A stretch of 64,000 nt of DNA from Micromonospora globbae (GTDB taxonomy: Bacteria; Actinomycetota; Actinomycetes; Mycobacteriales; Micromonosporaceae): NCBI RefSeq assembly GCF_003610785.1, contig NZ_RAQQ01000007.1:1-64000 (forward strand), given 5' to 3'. Made by a program: the position numbers and the translations under genes. The stretch's first letter is position 1; every line of letters starts with the position of its first letter. This document shows, one piece after another, positions 36,059 through 45,502 of this stretch. The notes beneath the pieces are model-generated. The model searched no databases, was not told the origin of the DNA, and saw only the letters and a program-made list of their open reading frames with translations.

Positions 36059-38434
36059 TCAGCTGTGCCGGGTCCGGCGGCGCGGCGGGCGGGACTCGCC
36101 GCCGCCCTCGCCACCCTCGCCGCGCTCCGGGCCGCGTCCGCCGCGCTCCCGGTCACCGCGGTCGCGCGGGCCCCGGTCGCCGCGGTCGCGGCCGGCGGGG
36201 CGCTCGCCACCGGCGGCGGCCTCCGGCGCCTCCGTGGCACCGGCGGGCGCCTCGGCGCCCTCGGGCCGGACCTTGTCCAGGTAGATCTTGCCGCGCTGGT
36301 CGATGTCGGCGATCTCCACCTCGATGCGGTCACCCACGTTGAGGAAGTCCTCGACCTTCTCGACCCGCTTGCCGTCGCCCACCTTCGAGATGTGCAGCAG
36401 GCCGTCCCGGCCGGGCAGCAGCGAGACGAACGCGCCGAACGCGGCCGTCTTGACCACCGTGCCGAGGAACCGGTCGCCGACCTTCGGCAGGGTCGGGTTG
36501 GCGATCGCGTTGATCCGCTCCACGGCCGCCTGGGCGGACGGGCCGTTGGTCGCGCCGACGTAGATGGTGCCGTCGTCCTCGATGGAGATCTCGGCGCCGG
36601 TCTCGTCCTGGATGGCGTTGATGGTCTGGCCCTTCGGGCCGATCACCATGCCGATCTTGTCGACCGGGATCTTCACGGTGGTGACCCGCGGTGCGTAGTC
36701 ACTCATCGCGGCCGGGCCCTCGATGGCCGCCTGCATCACGTCGAGGATGGTCTGCCGAGCCTCGTGGGCCTGCTGGAGCGCGGCCGCCAGCACGTCCGAC
36801 GGGATGCCGTCGAGCTTGGTGTCAAGCTGGAGCGCGGTCACGAAGTCCCGGGTGCCGGCGACCTTGAAGTCCATGTCGCCGAAGGCGTCCTCGGCGCCGA
36901 GGATGTCGGTCAGCGTCACGTACTGGGTCTTGCCGTCGACCTCGTCGGAGATGAGGCCCATGGCGATGCCGGCCACCGGCGCCTTCAGCGGCACACCGGC
37001 GGAGAGCAGGCCCAGCGTCGAGGCGCAGACCGAGCCCATCGAGGTGGAGCCGTTGGAGCCGATCGCCTCGGAGACCTGGCGGATGGCGTACGGGAACTCC
37101 TCGCGCGAGGGCAGCACGGGGATGAGCGCCCGCTCGGCGAGCGCGCCGTGGCCGATCTCGCGCCGCTTCGGCGAGCCGACCCGGCCGGTCTCACCGGTCG
37201 AGTACGGCGGGAAGTTGTAGTTGTGCATGTAGCGCTTGGACTTCTCCGGGGAGAGCGTGTCCAGCGCCTGCTCCATGCGCAGCATGTTGAGCGTGGTGAC
37301 GCCCAGGATCTGGGTCTCGCCGCGCTCGAAGAGCGCCGAGCCGTGCACCCGGGGCAGCACGCCGACCTCGGCGGTCAGCGGACGGATGTCGCGCGGGCCC
37401 CGGCCGTCGATGCGGACCTGCTCGCGCAGAACCCGGCTGCGGACCTCCGCCTTGGTCAGCGACCGGAAGGCGGCGCCCAGCTCCTTCTCCCGGCCCTCGA
37501 AGCGGGGGCCGAGCTCCTCGGCGACCCGGGTCCGGATCCGGTCCAGGGCCTCCTCGCGGTCGGCCTTGCCGGCGATCTTCAGCGCCTCGGCCACGTCGGC
37601 GCGGGCCAGCTCGGCCACCGCCTCGTAGGCGTCGTCGGCGTAGTCGAGGAAGATCGGGAACTCGACGACCGGCTTGGCGGCCACGTCGGCCAGCTCGCTC
37701 TGCGCCCGGCACAGCTCACGGATGGCCGGCTTGGCGGCCTCCAGGCCGCTGGCCACGACCTCCTCGGTGGGGGCGGTCGCCCCGCCGGCGACCAGCGCCA
37801 CGGTGTGCTCGGTGGCCTCGGCCTCGACCATCATGATCGCGACGTCGCCGTCGGGCAGGACGCGGCCGGCCACCACCATGTCGAAGGTGGCGCGGGCCAG
37901 CTCCTCGTGGGTCGGGAAGGCGACCCACTGGCCGTCGATCTGGCCCATCCGGGTCGCACCGATCGGGCCGGAGAACGGCAGGCCGGAGAGCTTCGTCGAC
38001 ATCGAGGCGGCGTTGATGGCCACCACGTCGTACGGGTGCTGCGGGTCGAGCGCGAGGACGGTCTCGACGATCTGCACCTCGTTGCGCAGGCCCTTGACGA
38101 ACGACGGGCGCAGCGGCCGGTCGATCAGCCGGCAGGTGAGGATCGCGTCCTCGCTGGGGCGGCCCTCGCGGCGGAAGAACGAGCCGGGGATCCGGCCCGC
38201 GGCGTACATCCGCTCCTCCACGTCCACGGTGAGCGGGAAGAAGTCGAACTGCTCCCGCGGCTGCTTGCTGGCCGTGGTGGCGGAGAGGACGACGGTGTCG
38301 CCGAGCTGGGCGACGACGGAGCCGGCGGCCTGACGGGCGAGACGGCCGGTGGAGAAGGTGATCTCACGGGTGCCGAAGGCCCCGTTGTCGATCACGGCGG
38401 TGCGGGATTCGGTGCCGAGTCTGGTCTCGGTCAT
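36059..38434 (-). CDS. pnp: Polyribonucleotide nucleotidyltransferase (PNPase)
   Basis: A 791-residue PNPase: two RNase PH domains (about 1-240 and 345-560), a KH domain with [20 protein letters not shown] and an S1 domain ([20 protein letters not shown]). It degrades RNA 3' to 5' with phosphate; in actinobacteria it also adds 3' tails. The last 60 residues are a Gly/Arg/Asp-rich tail ([20 protein letters not shown]), longer than in E. coli, which may bind RNA or partners. Start ATG 38434 behind GGAGC. rpsO precedes it, with a hairpin between. Confidence 0.96.
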   Translation of the reverse strand: MTETRLGTESRTAVIDNGAFGTREITFSTGRLARQAAGSVVAQLGDTVVLSATTASKQPREQFDFFPLTVDVEERMYAAGRIPGSFFRREGRPSEDAILTCRLIDRPLRPSFVKGLRNEVQIVETVLALDPQHPYDVVAINAASMSTKLSGLPFSGPIGATRMGQIDGQWVAFPTHEELARATFDMVVAGRVLPDGDVAIMMVEAEATEHTVALVAGGATAPTEEVVASGLEAAKPAIRELCRAQSELADVAAKPVVEFPIFLDYADDAYEAVAELARADVAEALKIAGKADREEALDRIRTRVAEELGPRFEGREKELGAAFRSLTKAEVRSRVLREQVRIDGRGPRDIRPLTAEVGVLPRVHGSALFERGETQILGVTTLNMLRMEQALDTLSPEKSKRYMHNYNFPPYSTGETGRVGSPKRREIGHGALAERALIPVLPSREEFPYAIRQVSEAIGSNGSTSMGSVCASTLGLLSAGVPLKAPVAGIAMGLISDEVDGKTQYVTLTDILGAEDAFGDMDFKVAGTRDFVTALQLDTKLDGIPSDVLAAALQQAHEARQTILDVMQAAIEGPAAMSDYAPRVTTVKIPVDKIGMVIGPKGQTINAIQDETGAEISIEDDGTIYVGATNGPSAQAAVERINAIANPTLPKVGDRFLGTVVKTAAFGAFVSLLPGRDGLLHISKVGDGKRVEKVEDFLNVGDRIEVEIADIDQRGKIYLDKVRPEGAEAPAGATEAPEAAAGGERPAGRDRGDRGPRDRGDRERGGRGPERGEGGEGGGESRPPRRRTRHS

Positions 38435-38623
38435 GGTGCGGTCGTGCTCCTTCGCATCGGGGGGCTCGCGACGCGGGGAGCTGCTCAGACGGCCGGTCTT
38501 CGATCGAAGCGCCCGGGGTCGGCGGATGCCGGGTGCCCGGGGGCCACTACCGGAGACCGGTACGCTGACCGGCTCCCTGCTCGGGTGGTCGCGCTGCCCT
38601 GTTCTCTTCCTGTGGCGCGGGAA

Positions 38624-38653
38624 CGGGGGAGCGGCCGGATGGCCACTCCCCCG
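38624..38653 (-). terminator. rpsO-pnp intergenic hairpin
   Basis: CGGGGGAGCGGCC (38624-38636) and GGCCACTCCCCCG (38641-38653) pair over 13 bp with one mismatch and a GGAT tetraloop, six bases after the rpsO stop. In E. coli and Streptomyces the hairpin at this place is cut by RNase III in PNPase autoregulation and also acts as a partial terminator. Confidence 0.75.
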
Positions 38654-38658
38654 TCACG

Positions 38659-38928
38659 TCACCGGCGCAGACCGAGCCGCTCGATGAGCGACCGGTAGCG
38701 GTTGATGTCCTTCTTCTGGACGTAGTTGAGCAGCCGACGGCGACGGCCGACCAGCAGCAGCAGCCCACGGCGGCTGTGGTGGTCGTGCTTGTGCACCTTC
38801 AGGTGCTCGGTGAGCTCGGCGATCCGCTTCGTGAGGACCGCGACCTGCACCTCGGGCGAACCGGTGTCGCCCTCGTGGGTCGCGTACTCGGCGCGGATCT
38901 TGGCCTTGGTGTCCTGGTCGAGCGCCAT
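38659..38928 (-). CDS. rpsO: 30S ribosomal protein S15
   Basis: An 89-residue S15 with the full family sequence: [20 protein letters not shown], the RNA-binding loop with [20 protein letters not shown] and the end [20 protein letters not shown]. It binds 16S rRNA at a three-way junction and nucleates platform assembly. ATG 38928 follows AGGGAG. The 272 bases upstream to ribF carry no gene; a TTGACC and a TAGTCT lie there on the minus strand but 22 bases apart, so the promoter is uncertain. Confidence 0.97.
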   Translation of the reverse strand: MALDQDTKAKIRAEYATHEGDTGSPEVQVAVLTKRIAELTEHLKVHKHDHHSRRGLLLLVGRRRRLLNYVQKKDINRYRSLIERLGLRR

Positions 38929-39200
38929 GTTCTCCCTGTTTCGATGGGTTGGTCACTGGTGTCCGTCGTCGGTCCATGGGACCGAATCCGGACCGGCACC
39001 TCGCACCCGCGGCGTCGAGCAGGCACGCGAGGCCCCCCGTCGGTCATCCGACGTCCCCGCCAGACTACCAGCCGTCGCCGCTGCCGCCCGGTCAAGGGCA
39101 GCGTGGCGACGCCGTGGGGCGCGCCCGCCACGACGTCCCGGTTGGCGGGCGGCCGCGCCGGCGGGTCGGCCAGCAGGGGTGGGAGCGCACCCAGGCGGGG

Positions 39201-40130
39201 TCAGGCGAGCGCCGCGCGGGTCCGCTCGACGTCCTGGCGGATCTGGGCGATCAGCGGTTCGACCGAGTCGTACCGGACCTGGCCGCGCAGGTGCGCCACG
39301 AAGTCCAGCGCCAGCCGCTCGCCGTAGAGGTCGCCGTCGAAGTCCAGGGCGTACGCCTCCACCCGCCGTTCCCGACCGGAGAAGGTGGGGTTGGTGCCGA
39401 CGGAGACGGCCGCCATCAGTGGCTCCCGCTGGCCCCGGCGCACCAGCCGGGCCGCGTAGACGCCGTCGGCGGGGATCGCCGCGTACCGGTGACAGAGCAG
39501 GTTGGCGGTGGGGAAGCCCAGCTCGCGCCCGCGCTGGTCGCCCCGGACCACCACGCCCTCCACCCGGTGCGGCCGGCCCAGCGCGGCCGCCGCGGCGCCG
39601 ACGTCACCGGCGTCCACACAGGAGCGGATGTACGTCGAGGAGAAGACGGTGCCCTCGGAGGCCACCAGCGGGGCGCCCTCCACCGCGAAGCCGAACGTGC
39701 GGCCCAGGCGTTCCAGCAGCGCCACGTCACCGGCGGCCCGGTGCCCGAACCGGAAGTTGCCGCCCACCACGACCTGCGCGGCGTGCAGGTGCTCGACCAG
39801 CACGTCGTGCACGAACGCCTCGGGCGACAGCCGGGAGAACTCGGGCGTGAACGGCACCACGCAGAGCACGTCGACGCCGAGCGCCTCGATCAGCTCGGCC
39901 TTGCGGGCCGGCTCGGTGAGCACGGCCGGGTGCGACCCGGGGCGTACCACCTCGGCCGGGTGCGGGTCGAAGGTCACCACCACCGACTGCAGGCCCAGCT
40001 CCCGCGCCCGGGCGACCGTGTGGCCGATGGTCGCCTGGTGCCCCCGGTGCACGCCGTCGAAGACGCCGATGGTGACGACGGACCGCCCCCACCCGCCGGG
40101 TGCCGCGTCGTACCCCCGCCACCGCTGCAT
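39201..40130 (-). CDS. ribF: Bifunctional riboflavin kinase / FAD synthetase
   Basis: A 309-residue RibF. The N-terminal FAD-synthetase domain has VVTIGVFDGVHRGHQATIGH (nucleotide-binding GVFDGVHRGH) and GGNFRFGHRAAGD. The C-terminal riboflavin-kinase domain starts near 190 with RGRELGFPTANL and contains PTFSGRERRVEAYALDFDGDLYGE, in parts. It converts riboflavin to FMN and FAD. ATG 40130 (MQRWRGYDAAPG) was chosen for GGGGAGGAG eight bases upstream; the frame extends further but without signal. Usual order truB-ribF-rpsO. Confidence 0.95.
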   Translation of the reverse strand: MQRWRGYDAAPGGWGRSVVTIGVFDGVHRGHQATIGHTVARARELGLQSVVVTFDPHPAEVVRPGSHPAVLTEPARKAELIEALGVDVLCVVPFTPEFSRLSPEAFVHDVLVEHLHAAQVVVGGNFRFGHRAAGDVALLERLGRTFGFAVEGAPLVASEGTVFSSTYIRSCVDAGDVGAAAAALGRPHRVEGVVVRGDQRGRELGFPTANLLCHRYAAIPADGVYAARLVRRGQREPLMAAVSVGTNPTFSGRERRVEAYALDFDGDLYGERLALDFVAHLRGQVRYDSVEPLIAQIRQDVERTRAALA

Positions 40131-40209
40131 GCCGCTCCTCCCCTGTTCTGTCACCGGGTCCCCACCGCCCGGCCCACGACCGTGCCCGCCGGCCACGCCG
40201 GCGGGCACC

Positions 40210-41094
40210 TCACGCCGGCGCCAGCACGATCTCCGCGCGGGCCCGGCCCTCCCGCTCGCTGACGATAGCGATCAGGCCGCCGGACGGGTCGAAGACGGCG
40301 TACGGCCCGGCGATCCCGGCCGGGTCCAGCGGCCCACCGTGCGAGAGCACGGCGGCCTCCGCGGCCGTCGCGTCGCGGCGCGGGAAGAGCCGGTCCGCCG
40401 CCGCGGCGAGCGGCAGCGTCACCACCTCCGGCGCGCGCCGCTCCAGCTCGTCGAGGGTGGCGGCCTCGCCGAGGGTGAAGCCACCCACGGCGGTACGCCG
40501 CAGCGCGGTCAGGTGACCGCCGACCCCGAGCGCGAGACCGGCGTCCCGGGCGAGCGCCCGGACGTACGTGCCGGACGAGCAGGTCACGTCGATGTCCACG
40601 TCGACGACGTCGGGCTCGTCCCGCCGTACGGCGAGCAGCTCCAGCCGGGAGACGGTCACCCGGCGGGCCGGCAGTTCCACGCTCTCGCCCTCGCGCACCC
40701 GCTTGTACGCCCGCTGGCCGTTGATCTTGATGGCGCTCACCGCGCTCGGCACCTGGTCGATCTCCCCGGTCAGCGCGGCGAGCGCGTCCCGGATGGCCGC
40801 GTCGGTCAGGTGCCCCGCCGGGGTGGTGCGGATCACGTCTCCCTCGGCGTCGTCGGTGACGGTCGCCTGACCCAGTCGGACGGTGGCCGTGTAGCTCTTT
40901 CCCGCCCCGATCACGTACGTGAGCAGCCGGGTCGCGCGGCCCACCCCGATCACCAGCACCCCGGTGGCCATCGGGTCGAGGGTGCCGCCGTGACCCACCC
41001 GCCGGGTCCGGGCCAGCCGCCGGATCCGCGCCACCACGTCGTGCGAGGTCATGCCGCCGGGCTTGTCCACGACGATCAGTCCGTCTGCGCTCAC
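40210..41094 (-). CDS. truB: tRNA pseudouridine(55) synthase
   Basis: A 294-residue TruB that makes pseudouridine 55 in tRNA. The catalytic Asp is in VGHGGTLDPMATGVLVIGVG near residue 40, with KSYTATVRLGQATVTDDAEG and VTCSSGTYVRALARDAG as further motifs. The C-terminal actinobacterial TruB domain has VAVFDPSGGLIAIV-like sequence (PYAVFDPSGGLIAIVSEREG). Opening MSADGLIVVDKPGGMTSHDV is typical. It lies between a MATE gene and ribF. Confidence 0.96.
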   Translation of the reverse strand: MSADGLIVVDKPGGMTSHDVVARIRRLARTRRVGHGGTLDPMATGVLVIGVGRATRLLTYVIGAGKSYTATVRLGQATVTDDAEGDVIRTTPAGHLTDAAIRDALAALTGEIDQVPSAVSAIKINGQRAYKRVREGESVELPARRVTVSRLELLAVRRDEPDVVDVDIDVTCSSGTYVRALARDAGLALGVGGHLTALRRTAVGGFTLGEAATLDELERRAPEVVTLPLAAAADRLFPRRDATAAEAAVLSHGGPLDPAGIAGPYAVFDPSGGLIAIVSEREGRARAEIVLAPA

Positions 41095-41120
41095 GACCGC
41101 CTAGCCTGCCAGACGCCCGG

Positions 41121-42446
41121 TCAGCGGACCGCGCCGACCACGACCCAGCCGCCACTGCGCAGCCGCAGGAGGAGCGCGACGAGGCGGAGCACGACGAACA
41201 GCGTGAGCCCGGCCCAGATCCCGCCCAGACCGAGGTCGAGCCCGTAGGCCAGCCAGATCGCCGGGAGGAACCCGCCCAGCGCCGCCGTCACGGTGAGGTT
41301 GCGCAGGTAGCGGACGTCACCGGCGCCGATCAGCACGCCGTCCAGGGCGAAGACCACCCCGGCCAGCGGCTGCATCGCGACGAACCACGGCCACGCCACC
41401 ATGGCCTGCTCGCGCACCAGCGGGTCGGAACTGAACCAGGACGGCACGACGCCCGCGCCGGCCGCGATCAGCACCGCGAAGGCGACCCCGCAGGCCCCGC
41501 CGAGCAGGCCGATGCGGCGGGCCAGGGCCCGGGCGCCCTCGTCGTCGCCGGCCCCGAGCGCGGCGCCGACCAGGGACTGCGCGGCGATCGCCAGCGCGTC
41601 GAGGACCAGCGCCGTGAAGAACCACAGCTGCAGCGCGATCTGGTGGGCGCCGACCGCCGCCGCGCCGAAGCGGGACGCCACGGCGGTCGCCGAGAGGAAG
41701 CTCGCCTGGAAGGCCGCGCCACGGATGAGCAGGTCACGGCTGAGCACCAGCTGCTGGCGGATCAGCCGGGGCCGGGGCCGCAGCGGGACCCGCTCGGCGG
41801 CCAGGGCCGCCGCGAAGAGCACGCCGCCGAGCGTCTGGGCGGTCGCGTTGGCGATGGCCGAACCGGTGAGGCCGAGCCCCGCCGGGTAGACCAGCAGCGG
41901 GCAGAGCAACGCGGAGAGCAGGTTGGGGCCGAGCACGAACAGCAACGGCCGGCGGGTGTCCTGGATGCCGCGCAGCCAGCCGTTGCCGGCGGCCGCGAGC
42001 AGCAGGCCGGGAGCGCCGAGCGCCGCGATCCGCAGCCACTGCGCGGCGGCCTCGGCCACCTCGCCGGGGCCGCCGACGAGCGTACGCGCCAGCACCCCGC
42101 CGCCGAGCTGCATGGCGACCGCCACGAGCACGCCCACGCCGAACGCGAGCCAGGACGCCTGCACCCCCTCGGCCACCGCGGCGGCCCGGTCGCCGGCGCC
42201 GAAGCGGCGCGCCGAGCGGCCGGTGGTGCCGTACGCCACCACGGTGCCGAGCCACGCGGTGAGCGTCATGACCGTGCCGCCCACGGCGAGCGCGGCCAGC
42301 GGGACCCGGCCGAGGTGCCCGACGACGGCCGTGTCGACCAGCACGTACAGCGGCTCGGCGGCGAGCACGACGAGGGCCGGCAGCGCCAGCGCGGCGATCC
42401 GGCGCGCTCCCGCGGGCGGGGCGGTGGTAGGGGCGGTCTGCGTCAT
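41121..42446 (-). CDS. MATE family efflux transporter (DinF-like)
   Basis: A 441-residue, twelve-helix MATE exporter of the DinF group (LALPALVVLAAEPLYVLVDT, VVGHLGRVPLAALAVGG, RGIQDTRRPLLFVLGPN). It exports cationic compounds using sodium or protons. ATG 42446 (MTQTAPT) lies nine bases after AGGA; a GTG six codons upstream is possible. The stop lies 26 bases from the truB start, so it could be upstream in the same transcript. Confidence 0.92.
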   Translation of the reverse strand: MTQTAPTTAPPAGARRIAALALPALVVLAAEPLYVLVDTAVVGHLGRVPLAALAVGGTVMTLTAWLGTVVAYGTTGRSARRFGAGDRAAAVAEGVQASWLAFGVGVLVAVAMQLGGGVLARTLVGGPGEVAEAAAQWLRIAALGAPGLLLAAAGNGWLRGIQDTRRPLLFVLGPNLLSALLCPLLVYPAGLGLTGSAIANATAQTLGGVLFAAALAAERVPLRPRPRLIRQQLVLSRDLLIRGAAFQASFLSATAVASRFGAAAVGAHQIALQLWFFTALVLDALAIAAQSLVGAALGAGDDEGARALARRIGLLGGACGVAFAVLIAAGAGVVPSWFSSDPLVREQAMVAWPWFVAMQPLAGVVFALDGVLIGAGDVRYLRNLTVTAALGGFLPAIWLAYGLDLGLGGIWAGLTLFVVLRLVALLLRLRSGGWVVVGAVR

Positions 42447-42702
42447 CGCCGCCGATCCTGACACGAGCCGCGTAAGGAACGCAAGCGGCCTGATAGCTTA
42501 CCGATCGGTGCCTGGCGACGGCGGTGCCGGAGCCCCGCGACCGGCCCTGACGGCGTCGGTGGCGTGGCTGCGGGCCGGGGGCGACGACGCTGTGGAGGTG
42601 ATGTCGTGGACGACTCAGCCGCGCGGCGGGCCCGGCCGGAACCAGGCAGGTCCGACGCCACACATGCCGCCACCCCGCCACGCCCGGACGTGGGCGCCCG
42701 CC

Positions 42703-43248
42703 CTACCGCACGCTCGGACCGGGCGGCGCGGTGGGCAGGGTGTCGACAAAGCGGCGGACCTCGGCGGTGGTGCGTAGCCGGACCACCGGAAGCGCGGGTA
42801 CGGACGACGCGACGGCGGCGAGCAGTCGAGGCCGGGAACGGCGCGGGTACCGCCACACGTAACGCAGGAACTCACGGTCGACCCGCTCCGGGCAGCCGGC
42901 CGGCAGGTCGGGGCGGGGGACGGTGCCGCGGGCGGCGCGGTGGGCCCAGCGGCGGCGCAGCACCCGGCGCAGGCAGAGCAGCCGGGGCAGGTCGCAGAAG
43001 ACGAGCAGGTCGGCGCGGGGCAGTCGAAGGTCGAGGCTGCCGCCGTAGTTGCCGTCCATGACCCAGGCGGGCCGGGCCACGAGGCGAGCGACGCTCTCCC
43101 GCCATTCGGTCTCGTCGGGCGGCGTCCAGCCGGGCCGCCAGTAGTGCCCGTCGAGGTGGATCACCGGGAGGTCGAGCCGACGGGCGATCTCCCGGGCGAG
43201 GGTGGTCTTGCCGGCGCCGGCGCTGCCGACGACGAGGATCCGGCGCAC
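42703..43248 (-). CDS. P-loop nucleoside-kinase-like protein (topology-modulation/FlaR type)
   Basis: A 181-residue adenylate-kinase-like ATPase starting at GTG 43248 (VRRILVVGSAGAGKTTLARE). Walker A is GSAGAGKT. It continues with LDLPVIHLDGHYWRPGWTPP and a lid-like arginine block (RRVLRRRWAHRAARG). Proteins with this LDxxYWxPGW motif are annotated as topology-modulation proteins or FlaR; substrate unknown. The C-terminal 30 residues are basic. A 32-residue upstream extension is unlikely to be coding. Confidence 0.82.
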   Translation of the reverse strand: MRRILVVGSAGAGKTTLAREIARRLDLPVIHLDGHYWRPGWTPPDETEWRESVARLVARPAWVMDGNYGGSLDLRLPRADLLVFCDLPRLLCLRRVLRRRWAHRAARGTVPRPDLPAGCPERVDREFLRYVWRYPRRSRPRLLAAVASSVPALPVVRLRTTAEVRRFVDTLPTAPPGPSVR

Positions 43249-43377
43249 CGGCCGATCCTGGCGCCCGAACGGCGCGGCGGGAGACGGACACCGGATGCGG
43301 GTCAGGGGGTCCGCGCCCCGCGGGCGGTGACGCGGTCGGCGCATGGCGTCGGCGGCGTCACCGCCGTTCGGTACGGC

Positions 43378-43470
43378 TCACTGGCGCGTGTCCATCGACG
43401 TCTGCAGCGCGCGGCGGGCCTGCTCGCGGGCCTCGTCGGTGGTCTCGGGCTTGGTGGGCTTGCTCGACAT
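43378..43470 (-). CDS. 30-residue conserved-looking small protein
   Basis: ATG 43470 to TGA 43378 encodes MSSKPTKPETTDEAREQARR then ALQTSMDTRQ, a polar, helix-prone peptide. GGAAGGG (43479-43485) sits eight bases before the ATG, one of the better ribosome sites in the window, and third codon positions are almost all G or C. It stands alone in a 490-bp stretch between the P-loop kinase and a DUF6186 gene. Function unknown; too short for most gene callers. Confidence 0.7.
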   Translation of the reverse strand: MSSKPTKPETTDEAREQARRALQTSMDTRQ

Positions 43471-43738
43471 GGCGTGTTCCCTTCCAGGGACGCGAGCCGC
43501 CGGCGGTCGGCGGCACTCACGGGCGGTCGTTCGGGGCGCCACCTGGGCGGTCCGGGGTCACCGGAGCGGCCGGCAGGGCGGCGTGAGCCCGGGTCTGTCG
43601 ACCCTGGAGGGAGGCGGAGCTGGGTGCGGCACCACCCCCACGACCTGCGCCGATACGGCGCCGGCCGTTTCCCAAATTAGCGTTCAGTCACCCGCTCCGC
43701 GTGGGGTTCCCGTCATCTGGACAGCGGGGACCGCGCCG
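43471..43738. other. Gene-poor interval
   Basis: No convincing gene. It contains an AT-richer island (CCCAAATTAGCGTTCAG, near 43671-43687) that may hold the promoter of the 30-residue protein on the minus strand, and a possible 18-codon plus-strand ORF that I do not support. Confidence 0.4.
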
Positions 43739-43951
43739 TCAGCGCGCCAGGAAGTGCCAGCCCAGCCACCACCAGAAACCGAAGAGTCCGATCCTGCCCA
43801 CCGGCACCGAGCCCACCTCGTACCGCATGACGTACGCGCAGACCTCGCCGAGGGTCGGTATCCGCGAGCCCTCGCGCCGGGCCAGCCACTCGACGGCGGC
43901 GAAGAGCGCCAGGGCGGTGAGGAAGCCGCCGATGGCGAGCGCCCGCATCAT
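43739..43951 (-). CDS. DUF6186-like small membrane protein
   Basis: A 70-residue protein with an N-terminal membrane helix (ALAIGGFLTALALFAAVEWL), a basic loop (ARREGSRIPTLGE), VCAYVMRYEVGSVPVGRIG and a Trp-rich C-terminal helix ending FWWWLGWHFLAR. The RIPT-LGE-x8-R pattern and WWWxGWHFL end resemble the DUF6186 family of actinobacteria. ATG 43951 overlaps the stop of the preceding membrane protein gene (ATGA). Confidence 0.75.
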   Translation of the reverse strand: MMRALAIGGFLTALALFAAVEWLARREGSRIPTLGEVCAYVMRYEVGSVPVGRIGLFGFWWWLGWHFLAR

Positions 43952-44355
43952 CGCCGCACCAGTCCCCAGAAGGCGGACAGCCAGGCGAACCAGGCGGCCG
44001 ACCGGACCAGCTGATCCTCCAGCAGGGGGTCGGCCAGCCGGGAGAAGGTGGGGAACTCGTCACCCACGGACAGCACGAAGGTGGCCCCCTCGAAGACGCC
44101 GAAGACCACCACCGGCAGCGCCCACCACGCCGCGCCGGCGCCGAGCCGGGCCGGCGCCGGCCGACGGGGTACGCGGTTGCTGAGACCGAGCCAGATCAGC
44201 ACCCCGCCGGTGCCGAGGGTGTAGAGGTTGGCCTCCGTGGAGAACGAGGCGAACCTCCCGCCCACGAGTGAGAGGCAGATCAGTACGGGCACCGAGACGG
44301 CGGGACGGTCCCAGGCGCGGGGCGCCTCGACGGTGAGGTCGTGGGGCTGCTCCAT
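43948..44355 (-). CDS. Hypothetical membrane protein
   Basis: A 135-residue protein from ATG 44355 with about four hydrophobic helices (VSVPVLICLSLVGG, YTLGTGGVLIWLGL, AWWALPVVVFGVFEGATFVL, SAAWFAWLSAFWGLV). The ends are polar. I do not recognise a family beyond actinobacterial membrane proteins of unknown function. Translationally coupled to the DUF6186-like gene; the two probably form a complex. Confidence 0.75.
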   Translation of the reverse strand: MEQPHDLTVEAPRAWDRPAVSVPVLICLSLVGGRFASFSTEANLYTLGTGGVLIWLGLSNRVPRRPAPARLGAGAAWWALPVVVFGVFEGATFVLSVGDEFPTFSRLADPLLEDQLVRSAAWFAWLSAFWGLVRR

Positions 44356-44428
44356 CCGGCAATTCTCCCCGCACCCACCGGACGCGGAAAGCCCGCGTGA
44401 CCCGGATCCGACCCGGAACTCCGGCCCG

Positions 44429-45502
44429 TCAGCCGGTGACGGACCCGATGACCGCCCCGTCGAGGTGCGCGCGGATCCGGTCGACGATCTCGTCGACGGT
44501 GCCGTGGCCGGTGAACCCGGCGGCGAACCGGTGCCCGCCGCCGCCCAGCGCGACGGCGACCCGGCTCACGTCGACAGCGCCCTTGCTGCGCAGCGAGACC
44601 GCCCACTCGTCCGGGGCGGTCTGCTTCACCACGCAGCTCACGTCCGCCTCGGCCGTGCAGCGCACCGAGTCGATGAGCGCCTCCAGCACGTACGGCCGCT
44701 GGCCGTGGCGCGCCAGGTCGTCCAGGCCCGCCCACGTCCAGACCAGTCCCCGGCCGCCGGCCGCGGCCGGCTCCAGCCGGGCCCGGCCGAGCGCCTCGCC
44801 GAAGAGCCGCACCGCACCGAACGGCCGGGTGTCGAAGACGCGCCGGCTGATGTCGCCGGGGCGGATGCCGGTGGCGAGCAGTCGGGCGGCCATCTCGTGC
44901 ACCGCCGGGGTGGTCGCCTCGAACCGGAACGAGCCGGTGTCGGTGGTGAGCGCCACGTAGAGGCACTCGGCGATGCCGGCGTCCAGCGGTACGCCCAGCC
45001 GGGTGAGCAGTTGCTCGGCGACCACGGAGGTGGCCGCGGCACGCGGGTCGACCAGGTTCACACCGCCGAACCGGGTGTTCGAGGCGTGGTGGTCGAGCAC
45101 CAGGGCCGCGCCGGCCCGCTCCAGCCGGTCGACGAGGTCGCCGAGGCGGGACTCGCTCGCCGCGTCGAAGCAGATCACCAGGTCCGGATCGGGGTACGCC
45201 TCGGCGGCCGGGACGAGCAGGTCGAGCCCCGGCAGGCCGCGGAACGGCTCGGGAACCTCCGGCGGCCCCGGGAAGGTCGCCTGCAGCCCGCGTACGCCGA
45301 GGCGCCGCAGGCCCAGCCCGAAGCCGAGCATGCTGCCGAGCGCGTCCCCGTCCGGGTTCACGTGGCAGATCAGCAGCACCCGCGCGTCGGACGACAGGCC
45401 GCGCAGCAGCGCCTCGGCGGCGGCCCAGTCGCCGTCGGTCGGGCCGGAGTCGACCGGGCCGGCCTCCATGACACTGCCGGCCGGTCCAGCCGGTCCGCTC
45501 AC
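44429..45502 (-). CDS. nrnA: DHH/DHHA1 phosphoesterase, NrnA-type oligoribonuclease/pAp phosphatase
   Basis: A 357-residue DHH-family phosphodiesterase: CHVNPDGDALGSMLGFG (motif I), ICFDAASESRLGD, LVLDHHASNTRFGGVNLVD (DHH) and the DHHA1 motif ALGGGGHRFAAGFTGHG near the end. Such proteins hydrolyse nano-RNAs, c-di-nucleotides or 3'-phosphoadenosine-5'-phosphate. GTG 45502 overlaps the rbfA stop (GTGA). The order rbfA-DHH is conserved in actinobacteria. Confidence 0.92.
   Translation of the reverse strand: MSGPAGPAGSVMEAGPVDSGPTDGDWAAAEALLRGLSSDARVLLICHVNPDGDALGSMLGFGLGLRRLGVRGLQATFPGPPEVPEPFRGLPGLDLLVPAAEAYPDPDLVICFDAASESRLGDLVDRLERAGAALVLDHHASNTRFGGVNLVDPRAAATSVVAEQLLTRLGVPLDAGIAECLYVALTTDTGSFRFEATTPAVHEMAARLLATGIRPGDISRRVFDTRPFGAVRLFGEALGRARLEPAAAGGRGLVWTWAGLDDLARHGQRPYVLEALIDSVRCTAEADVSCVVKQTAPDEWAVSLRSKGAVDVSRVAVALGGGGHRFAAGFTGHGTVDEIVDRIRAHLDGAVIGSVTG

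Noticed and set aside
38960..39110. TTGACC/TAGTCT pair upstream of rpsO as promoter
   Set aside because: The two hexamers are 22 bases apart, beyond normal spacing, so I did not list it as a feature.
43624..43680. 18-codon plus-strand ORF after GGAGGCGGAG
   Set aside because: The ribosome site is only partly convincing, the peptide is too short to judge and no regulated gene follows on the plus strand.
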